A stretch of 11,026 bases of DNA from SUG1106 sp051883095 (GTDB taxonomy: Bacteria > Bacillota > Clostridia > Peptostreptococcales > Anaerovoracaceae), in the NCBI GenBank assembly GCA_051883095.1, contig JBJETB010000037.1:1-11026 (forward strand). The letters run 5' to 3'. The notes below the pieces were generated by a model, which saw only the letters and a list, made by a program, of their open reading frames with translations, was not told the DNA's origin and did no database searches. Shown here one piece after another: positions 1 to 3,932 of the stretch. Within the stretch, counting starts at the first letter, position 1. Each line of letters opens with the position of its first letter. The position numbers were made by a program, and so were the translations under genes.

Positions 1-36
1 AATTATCTCAAAAAAGCGAGGCCCTGAGAAGAACGT

Positions 37-273
37 ATGTGGTTTACCGTTTACAAAGGAATTGAAAATGCGTTGGTTTTGGACGGAATAGATTTACAGC
101 CGTTCTATTCTGAAAAGATAAAAGAAGGGGATTATGGTGAAACCAACACAATTATGCAATTTGATAAAATGAAATTTTGTGATACAATTTGTGAAATGGA
201 TAACGAAACATTAAGAAATGTTTTTTCTTACTTAAAAGAAGAAATTGATAGTTTGATTGATTATTTCAAGTAA
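37..273 (+). CDS. Small hypothetical protein, 78 aa
   Basis: I do not recognise this protein. It is an AT-rich, acidic reading frame without a signal peptide or membrane segment; its C-terminal part (roughly residues 50-78, DNETLRNVFSYLKEEIDSL) looks helical. The ATG at 37 follows an in-frame TGA at 25-27, and only a weak purine stretch (GAGAAG) precedes it, so the start is uncertain. A second frame is open from position 3 to a TGA at 63-65 and could be the tail of a gene that begins outside the window and overlaps this one. Base composition matches the accessory stretch that follows rather than the housekeeping genes further right. Coding status is plausible but not proven. Confidence 0.4.
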   Translation: MWFTVYKGIENALVLDGIDLQPFYSEKIKEGDYGETNTIMQFDKMKFCDTICEMDNETLRNVFSYLKEEIDSLIDYFK

Positions 274-395
274 AAGAAATAGTATATATAGTATATAATG
301 TTATAAAGAAAATTAAATAAGTTAATGAAAAGTGAAACCTTAAATTATTACTTAAACGCATTTTAAAATGATAGAGGACAAGCCAGAAGCGGTTA

Positions 396-436
396 ACCTT
401 CCGAAATTCAAAAGGAATTTTGGATTGAAGGAAGGT
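396..436 (+). promoter_or_regulatory. Leader hairpin that can sequester the micro-ORF ribosome binding site (copy 1)
   Basis: ACCTTCC (396-402) is complementary to GGAAGGT (430-436), which is part of the ribosome binding site of the 19-codon ORF. Inside it, GAAATTC (403-409) pairs with GAATTTT (415-421) around a short A-rich loop. The only base that differs from copy 2 in this whole leader is position 413, which lies in the loop, so the stem is preserved. The pairing would hide the ribosome binding site in the nascent or full-length RNA. Structure was read by eye; no folding energy was calculated. Confidence 0.6.
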
Positions 437-442
437 GGTATT

Positions 443-502
443 ATGGTTAGGATCACAATCTCCATTGGCAGATTTCGAATCACTGTTTCCATAAAAAAAT
501 AA
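443..502 (+). CDS. 19-aa micropeptide, candidate type I toxin (copy 1)
   Basis: The encoded peptide is MVRITISIGRFRITVSIKK. A strong ribosome binding site (AAGGAAGGTGG) lies 5-7 bases before the ATG. Hydrophobic residues alternate with polar or basic ones around a central G-R, giving a cationic amphipathic strand-like pattern rather than the single transmembrane helix usual in Fst, Ldr or TxpA toxins. The second copy at 1243-1302 encodes the same peptide except V15 to I; of six base changes five are synonymous, which argues strongly that the peptide is translated and selected. The stop codon lies inside the terminator stem. I do not recognise the family. A type I toxin fits the convergent antisense promoter best; a leader peptide or antimicrobial/signalling peptide is an alternative. 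Confidence 0.7.
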   Translation: MVRITISIGRFRITVSIKK

Positions 503-576
503 TCGCCATCACTTGCAACCGAGGCGATTATTCCAGTAATCGTGAAGGTTAGCCGTTTTCAACGGTTTTCCTCTTG
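491..576 (-). ncRNA. Predicted antisense RNA, ~80-85 nt, convergent to the micropeptide mRNA (copy 1)
   Basis: A leftward promoter at 582-610 should start RNA near 574-576. The RNA would begin GTCAAGAGGA, form a small CCGTT-GAA-AACGG hairpin (about 557-569), then run into the 498-532 terminator hairpin, followed on this strand by a run of seven T (493-499). It overlaps the last codons and 3' untranslated part of the micropeptide mRNA. This convergent layout with a shared terminator is that of type I systems such as Fst/RNAII of plasmid pAD1. Existence of the RNA is inferred from promoter and terminator only. Confidence 0.55.
498..532. terminator. Bidirectional hairpin shared by micropeptide mRNA and antisense RNA (copy 1)
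   Basis: AATAATCGCC (498-507) and GGCGATTATT (523-532) form a perfect 10-bp stem with a 15-base loop. The TAA stop of the micro-ORF (500-502) lies in the stem. The T-run is good on the minus strand and only short on the plus strand, so in this copy it looks better as a terminator for the antisense RNA. Confidence 0.7.
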
Positions 577-581
577 ACATC

Positions 582-610
582 AATATACCACAGAATAGTT
601 TAATTTTCAA
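582..610 (-). promoter_or_regulatory. Promoter of the antisense RNA (copy 1)
   Basis: On the minus strand: -35 TTGAAA (plus 605-610), exact 17-bp spacer, and -10 TATATT (plus 582-587) preceded by TGG, giving an extended TGn -10. The -10 and its TGG are identical in copy 2, while the -35 lies outside the conserved block yet is recovered at the same spacing, which supports function. Confidence 0.65.
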
Positions 611-782
611 TAAGTAAAATAGACTCATAGCGAAAACTTCTCCGGCGGACGAAATCTTGACAGAGGACCAATGCGGTTATTTAGGAAGTCACACACAAAA
701 TCTCAAGCGGTGTCCTGATTTTCGGACAGCCCATGTTTTACTATTATAAATACAGAGGGGAATAAAACAAAGGAGAGCCAAA

Positions 783-1145
783 ATGAGTGAGAAGAAACCG
801 GAAAAGGACATACAGCATATTGATACAATAAGATGCATTATCGGATTTGGCACAGGTGTTATAGCGTTTATCTGTGAAAAAGAACTAGATGGACAAATGG
901 GAAAGCCTTCAGTGCTGCTCATACTTTTAATGTTAGGGCTAAGCATTGTTACTTTGATTATGCTTCTGCCTATTGCCTTTCGGGGATTTCCGGAAGCTAT
1001 AGCAAGAAAGTGCAATCAAGGGAAAAGACCATCCGGAGGTCCATACGACGGCGAAGCTGTGGATTTCTTTGAAACCCATCCCTATGACACCACTTACACG
1101 GACAGCCATGGCACGAGCTGGGATAATTCTTTCTTTGATGATTAA
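783..1145 (+). CDS. Hypothetical small membrane protein, 120 aa
   Basis: Not recognised. The ATG is preceded by a good ribosome binding site (AAAGGAGAG). A lysine-rich N-terminus (MSEKKPEKD) is followed by a short hydrophobic segment at about residues 18-31 and a strong transmembrane segment at about 43-66 (LLILLMLGLSIVTLIML). The C-terminal ~45 residues are hydrophilic, rich in D, T, Y and F, and end in an acidic FFDD. No catalytic motif is visible. The gene sits alone between the two copies of the duplicated cassette, and the possible promoter elements of cassette copy 2 overlap its end. It could be cargo or a partner of the cassettes, or an unrelated accessory gene. No convincing promoter was found upstream; 593-782 otherwise holds only a small TGTCC/GGACA hairpin (711-728) and a faint remnant-like match to the cassette start. 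Confidence 0.65.
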   Translation: MSEKKPEKDIQHIDTIRCIIGFGTGVIAFICEKELDGQMGKPSVLLILLMLGLSIVTLIMLLPIAFRGFPEAIARKCNQGKRPSGGPYDGEAVDFFETHPYDTTYTDSHGTSWDNSFFDD

Positions 1146-1195
1146 ATAATTTCAAAAAATATTATAACGTCAAGAGGACAAGCCAGAAGCGGTTA

Positions 1196-1236
1196 ACCTT
1201 CCGAAATTCAAAGGGAATTTTGGATTGAAGGAAGGT
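1196..1236 (+). promoter_or_regulatory. Leader hairpin that can sequester the micro-ORF ribosome binding site (copy 2)
   Basis: Same arrangement as copy 1: ACCTTCC (1196-1202) against GGAAGGT (1230-1236), with the inner GAAATTC/GAATTTT stem retained. The only substitution in the leader (position 1213) falls in the loop. Confidence 0.6.
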
Positions 1237-1242
1237 GGTATT

Positions 1243-1302
1243 ATGGTTAGAATCACGATCTCCATTGGTAGATTTCGGATAACTATTTCCATAAAAAAAT
1301 AA
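1243..1302 (+). CDS. 19-aa micropeptide, candidate type I toxin (copy 2)
   Basis: The peptide is MVRITISIGRFRITISIKK. Relative to copy 1 the changes are codon 3 AGG/AGA, codon 5 ACA/ACG, codon 9 GGC/GGT, codon 12 CGA/CGG, codon 13 ATC/ATA (all silent) and codon 15 GTT/ATT (Val to Ile). The ribosome binding site is identical. The TAA stop (1300-1302) again lies within the terminator stem. This pattern is hard to explain unless the short peptide itself is selected. Family unknown; see copy 1 for alternatives. Confidence 0.7.
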   Translation: MVRITISIGRFRITISIKK

Positions 1303-1375
1303 CCGCCCGCTGCTTGAAACCACGGCAGTTATTTTTTTACTGTTAGGTTAGCCGTTTTCAACGGTTTTCCTCTTG
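1291..1375 (-). ncRNA. Predicted antisense RNA (copy 2)
   Basis: Starts near 1373-1375 from the leftward promoter at 1381-1409 and ends in the 1298-1333 hairpin followed by a run of seven T (plus A at 1293-1299). The first ~30 bases are the same as in copy 1, but the terminator loop is quite different, so each antisense RNA would pair fully only with its own mRNA. That would make the two loci regulate independently, as is known for Fst paralogues. Inferred from sequence only. Confidence 0.55.
1298..1338. terminator. Bidirectional hairpin (copy 2)
   Basis: AATAACCGCC (1298-1307) faces GGCAGTTATT (1324-1333), with T-runs on both strands (plus 1332-1338). One position is an A-C mismatch in the plus-strand RNA but a G-U wobble in the minus-strand RNA, so the stem is intact for the antisense RNA. 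The stem sequence differs from copy 1 at two paired positions while pairing is kept. Confidence 0.7.
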
Positions 1376-1380
1376 ACACC

Positions 1381-1409
1381 AATATACCACAACTCCGCTT
1401 GAATTACAA
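1381..1409 (-). promoter_or_regulatory. Promoter of the antisense RNA (copy 2)
   Basis: On the minus strand: -35 TTGTAA (plus 1404-1409), 17-bp spacer, -10 TATATT (plus 1381-1386) with an upstream TGG. Spacing is the same as in copy 1 although the -35 region is otherwise unrelated sequence. Confidence 0.6.
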
Positions 1410-1441
1410 CCGAAAATAATATATTAAAAAGGAAATCAGAT

Positions 1442-1504
1442 ATGAAAGATAAATGGATACCTGACCGGTCTCCATATCAACGCAAAAAAGACGATGATGA
1501 CTGA
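1442..1504 (+). CDS. Possible 20-aa basic/acidic small ORF
   Basis: An ATG at 1442 follows AAAGGAAA at a good ribosome binding distance and opens 20 codons beginning MKDKWIPDRSP and ending in four aspartates. It stops 16 bases before the rhodanese lipoprotein gene and could be the first gene of that transcript or an upstream leader ORF. A loose promoter (TTGAAT at 1399, TATTAA at 1422, 17-bp spacer) precedes it. I do not recognise the peptide; chance cannot be excluded. Confidence 0.35.
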   Translation: MKDKWIPDRSPYQRKKDDDD

Positions 1505-1520
1505 CACAGGAGGACAATAA

Positions 1521-1934
1521 ATGAAGCAATTTACAGCGATTTTGCCGGCGGCAGTGATAATCCTGCTGGCAGCTTTGATATTTACAGGATGCGGATCTTC
1601 GGCTGAAGATACTGATTCATATCGTCAGGTCAGCTCAGAAGAAGCGGCTGCCATGATGGAAGAAGAGACGGATTACATCATTCTCGATGTACGCACGCAG
1701 GAGGAATATGAGACTGCCCATATTCCGGGCGCAATCTGCATTCCTAACGAAACTATCGGAACCGAGGATATTCCGGAGCTTCCTGACAAGGATCAGCTCA
1801 TTCTCGTCTACTGCCGCAGCGGCAACCGCAGCAAACAGGCTTCTGAGAAGCTGGCAAAACAGGGCTATACCAATATCGTAGAGTTCGGCGGCATCAATAG
1901 CTGGACGGGCGAGACTGTTTCCGGCAACGGTTAA
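1521..1934 (+). CDS. Rhodanese-like domain lipoprotein, 137 aa
   Basis: The N-terminus is a lipoprotein signal: hydrophobic residues 4-21 followed by the lipobox FTGC with the acylated cysteine at 24, so the mature protein should be anchored on the outer face of the membrane. Residues ~36-132 are a single rhodanese fold: the LDVRTQEEYETAHIPGA motif (55-71) and the active-site loop CRSGNRS with catalytic Cys98. Such domains carry persulfide sulfur or act as sulfurtransferases with small thiol acceptors; the substrate here is unknown. The length suits one domain plus signal. The ribosome binding site is a full AGGAGG at 1509-1514. The three-domain macrodomain protein follows 47 bp later without a visible terminator, so the two may be co-transcribed, but the exported location makes a direct partnership unlikely. 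Confidence 0.88.
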   Translation: MKQFTAILPAAVIILLAALIFTGCGSSAEDTDSYRQVSSEEAAAMMEEETDYIILDVRTQEEYETAHIPGAICIPNETIGTEDIPELPDKDQLILVYCRSGNRSKQASEKLAKQGYTNIVEFGGINSWTGETVSGNG

Positions 1935-1981
1935 CCCAAATACAAAATACACATTAACAAAAAACTAAGGAGGTACACGTC

Positions 1982-3517
1982 ATGACAATAGAAAAAGCCA
2001 TAGATGGATTTCTGACCCGCAGAAACGGGGATACCTTTATGGAGGTTGTGGAAGCTATCAGGCAGGCAATGAACGCAGGAGAGCAGTTCCTCATTCCGGT
2101 TCAGAACCCTGATGATCCTGTAATGCGGACCATAGACATGGAAGACGGCAAAACATATATCGCCTGCTTTACCTCTGACGAAGAACTGTCAAAGGGAGAA
2201 CCGACGGATTACACACGTGCTGATATAGAAACATTTCTGGACACGGTTTTTATGAATCCGGATGTAGACGGTGCCATGTTAAATCCTTGGGGAAACGGAA
2301 TCCACCTGTTTAAGGAACTCATCGAGTTCATTTTCAGGACCAAGATGTCGGCCGGAAAGGAAAATCTGATCTGTTTCGAAACAATGGACATAACCACTGC
2401 GGAAACCGGCTGTATCGTAAACGCCGCTAACAACAGCCTTCTGGGAGGAGGCGGAGTGGACGGAGCCATTCATCGTGCGGCAGGTCCTGAACTGCTGAAG
2501 GAGTGCAGAACTCTTCACGGCTGTGAAACCGGTGAAGCAAAAATTACAGGAGGCTATAATCTTAAGGCAGATTACATTATTCACACAGTAGGACCCATCT
2601 ACTCGGGAAGCGAGGAAGATCCGAAGCTCCTCAGAAACTGTTATCTGAACTGCCTTGAACTGGCCAGAGCCAACGACATACACAGCATCGCTTTCCCGGC
2701 TATTTCCACAGGAGTATACGGTTATCCGCTGGAAGAAGCCACCCGTGTTGCTCTGAATGCGGTTTCCGACTGGCTCAAAGTAAACCCTCAGTATGGCATG
2801 ACCATACTTTTTGCGTGCTTCAATGAGAACACCAGACAGGTTTACGAAACTATCTGGGCTGATATTGAAGAAAAAAGAAATGAAAGGCCGATTTATTACG
2901 ATGATAAAGACGGTCTGCTGGAAAAGGCTATCAGCTTTGCCATGGAGGCTCACAGAGGAACTTTGAGAAAGGGCACGGAAAGACCGTACATTCTACATCC
3001 CCTTGAGGTTCTGCAGATTCTTTCATCCATGAAAGCAGATATCGGGCTTATGGCGGCAGGAGTTTTGCACGATACCATTGAGGACACATCTGTTACCCTG
3101 AAGGATATCATGGATAACTTCGGTACTGACGTGGCAGCACTGGTAAACGGACACACAGAGGATAAGCGCAAAAGCTGGTTTGTGCGCAAGCTGACCAATA
3201 TATGCGAGCTGGACGAAGCTGATGAAAGGCTCAAAATGCTGATCATGGCAGACGCTGTTTCAAATCTCCGCAGTATGTATGCAGATTACAAAGAGGTAGG
3301 AGAGGAACTGTGGCAGCGCTTCAATGCGCCGAAAGAACTGCAGGCATGGAAATACAGAGAGGTGCAGGATGCTCTCTGCGATATGCAGGATTGTGATGCA
3401 GCCCGGGATGTGTACCTGGAAATGGCAGATCTGAATAGGAAACTCTTCGCGGACTTCTATACGGATGAGAATGAGGATAAGGATGAGGCGCAGACAAGAC
3501 ATATTGTGACCGCATAA
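1982..3517 (+). CDS. Three-domain protein: SseB N-terminal domain, macrodomain, SpoT/MESH1-like HD hydrolase (511 aa)
   Basis: Residues ~18-118 resemble the SseB N-terminal domain (FLIPV at 36-40, YIACFTSDEEL at 59-69, GAMLNP at 97-102). Residues ~125-292 are a MacroD/YmdB-type macrodomain that binds ADP-ribose and commonly hydrolyses O-acetyl-ADP-ribose or mono-ADP-ribosyl esters: VNAANNSLLGGGGVDGAIH (146-164), GCETGEAKIT (180-189), FPAISTGVYGYP (238-249). Residues ~312-500 are an HD domain like the (p)ppGpp hydrolase half of SpoT/Rel and stand-alone MESH1: HRGTLRKGTERPY (324-336), His339-Pro, His363-Asp364, ED (367-368) and MADAVSNL with Asp424. All expected metal ligands are present; there is no synthetase domain. 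It may link ADP-ribose and alarmone (or NADPH) metabolism; that is inference. The start is set by an ideal AAGGAGGT at 1969-1976. Cytosolic, no signal peptide. Confidence 0.87.
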   Translation: MTIEKAIDGFLTRRNGDTFMEVVEAIRQAMNAGEQFLIPVQNPDDPVMRTIDMEDGKTYIACFTSDEELSKGEPTDYTRADIETFLDTVFMNPDVDGAMLNPWGNGIHLFKELIEFIFRTKMSAGKENLICFETMDITTAETGCIVNAANNSLLGGGGVDGAIHRAAGPELLKECRTLHGCETGEAKITGGYNLKADYIIHTVGPIYSGSEEDPKLLRNCYLNCLELARANDIHSIAFPAISTGVYGYPLEEATRVALNAVSDWLKVNPQYGMTILFACFNENTRQVYETIWADIEEKRNERPIYYDDKDGLLEKAISFAMEAHRGTLRKGTERPYILHPLEVLQILSSMKADIGLMAAGVLHDTIEDTSVTLKDIMDNFGTDVAALVNGHTEDKRKSWFVRKLTNICELDEADERLKMLIMADAVSNLRSMYADYKEVGEELWQRFNAPKELQAWKYREVQDALCDMQDCDAARDVYLEMADLNRKLFADFYTDENEDKDEAQTRHIVTA

Positions 3518-3546
3518 TTCACAACATAATTCACAATGGACGACAG

Positions 3547-3589
3547 ACTCCACCATTTTTCGGTTTTTTGGCAAAAAGGTGGAGTTTTT
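3547..3589 (+). terminator. Rho-independent terminator after the SseB-macro-HD gene
   Basis: ACTCCACC (3547-3554) pairs with GGTGGAGT (3578-3585), extended inward by T5/A5 pairing past a bulged A, and followed by a T-run ending at 3589. It closes the rhodanese/macrodomain transcription unit 30 bp after its stop codon. Confidence 0.85.
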
Positions 3590-3643
3590 GCTTGGGTTCT
3601 GCGGAGAGCGGCGCAGCTGTAAAGAAATGGGATGTAGATAAAC

Positions 3644-3672
3644 GTTGAAATTTCAACATTTTACATTATTAT
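3644..3672 (+). promoter_or_regulatory. Palindrome overlapping a possible promoter
   Basis: GTTGAAATTTCAAC (3644-3657) is a perfect 14-bp palindrome. Its left half contains a -35-like TTGAAA (3645-3650), followed after 16 bp by TATTAT (3667-3672). A dimeric repressor bound there would block the promoter. No ORF begins nearby; the transcript would run through an A-rich hairpin toward the amidohydrolase gene or be non-coding. Confidence 0.35.
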
Positions 3673-3715
3673 ACAACTGGTCACAGGACGGAAGAAACGC
3701 GAAAGAGCCTTATTT

Positions 3716-3754
3716 TTTCCACCAAAATCGAAAAAAATCAAAAAAAGGTGGAAA
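3716..3754. other. A-rich hairpin sharing 23 identical bases with the promoter region at the right end of the window
   Basis: TTTCCACC (3716-3723) pairs with GGTGGAAA (3747-3754) around a 23-base A-rich loop. The stretch 3728-3750 is identical to 10861-10883, which lies immediately upstream of a strong -35 box. No T-run follows on either strand, so it is not a standard terminator. It may be a decayed or deleted promoter upstream region. Confidence 0.5.
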
Positions 3755-3776
3755 GGGCAAGGAGCGGAGAGCCTAG

Positions 3777-3836
3777 GTGAGCTCCAACGAGTACAAGCAA
3801 GCTCCGAAGAGTCACGGCAAGCTCCGAGAAGTCCTG
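3777..3836. repeat. Three tandem 20-bp repeats upstream of the amidohydrolase promoter
   Basis: Exactly 20-bp units start at 3777, 3797 and 3817, with core AGCTCC and a following GAGT/AAGT. Units two and three share GCAAGCTCCGA. A fourth, strongly diverged unit may precede at 3757. Two helical turns per unit would place equivalent sites on one face of the DNA, as in iterons or operator arrays, 28 bp upstream of the -35 box. Function unknown. Confidence 0.6.
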
Positions 3837-3863
3837 GAAATCTGAAATTTTCACCTATTCTCC

Positions 3864-3893
3864 TTGGAAATCCTGACCATATTGTGCTATACT
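3864..3893 (+). promoter_or_regulatory. Promoter of the amidohydrolase-flippase-mazG run
   Basis: -35 TTGGAA (3864-3869), 18-bp spacer, -10 TATACT (3888-3893) with an upstream TGC, an extended -10. RNA would start near 3900, about 33 bases before the ATG at 3933. Confidence 0.7.
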
Positions 3894-3932
3894 ATATTTG
3901 TAGAAGTTTGTGTAAACGAAAGGAACTTAAAA

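Larger units (their letters stand above)
373..592. repeat. Copy 1 of a ~220-bp duplicated cassette (micro-ORF plus antisense RNA)
   Basis: This stretch matches 1173-1391 nearly base for base over its first 135 and last 45 positions, at a constant offset of 800 then 799. Only the centre of the terminator loop and the bases just after it (about 508-547) are diverged. The left edge of similarity is AGAGGACAAG; the right edge runs through the -10 box of a leftward promoter. The two ends form an imperfect inverted repeat: AGAGGACAAG and the reverse complement of the 3' end both lead into CGGTTAACC/CGGCTAACC. Flanking sequence is unrelated between copies. It may be a duplicated toxin-antitoxin-like unit or a small non-autonomous mobile element carrying one. 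Confidence 0.9.
1173..1391. repeat. Copy 2 of the duplicated cassette
   Basis: This is the second copy of 373-592, one base shorter. Here the terminal inverted repeat is a perfect 10 bp at the outer edges, GTCAAGAGGA (1169-1178) and TCCTCTTGAC (1368-1377), which is partly lost on the left of copy 1. The left end lies 24 bp after the stop codon of the 120-aa membrane protein gene, so the two cassettes bracket that gene. All functional parts (leader hairpin, ribosome binding site, micro-ORF, stop-containing hairpin and leftward promoter) are kept. Confidence 0.9.

Noticed and set aside
373..592. Insertion sequence end or transposase-bearing element
   Set aside because: No transposase-like ORF and no clear target-site duplication; a non-autonomous element remains possible and is noted.
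689..1015. A 108-codon open frame on the minus strand
   Set aside because: It opposes the plus-strand membrane protein, which has a good ribosome binding site and sensible topology; this frame has none.
373..1391. CRISPR array
   Set aside because: Only two copies, each ~220 bp and 800 bp apart, with an internal ORF and hairpins; no short repeat-spacer periodicity.
2279..2953. A 224-codon open frame on the minus strand
   Set aside because: It lies wholly inside the macrodomain region of the well-supported plus-strand gene and shows no recognisable domain; it is a by-product of that gene's codon pattern.
3716..3754. Rho-independent terminator
   Set aside because: The stem is good but no T-run follows on either strand.
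3777..3836. CRISPR-like or plasmid iteron array
   Set aside because: Only three imperfect 20-bp units without spacers and no replication gene nearby.
3864..3932. An N-terminal extension of the amidohydrolase starting at TTG 3864
   Set aside because: The TTG is part of the -35 box of the extended -10 promoter, has no ribosome binding site, and family proteins start near MLFKNITVLD at 3933.
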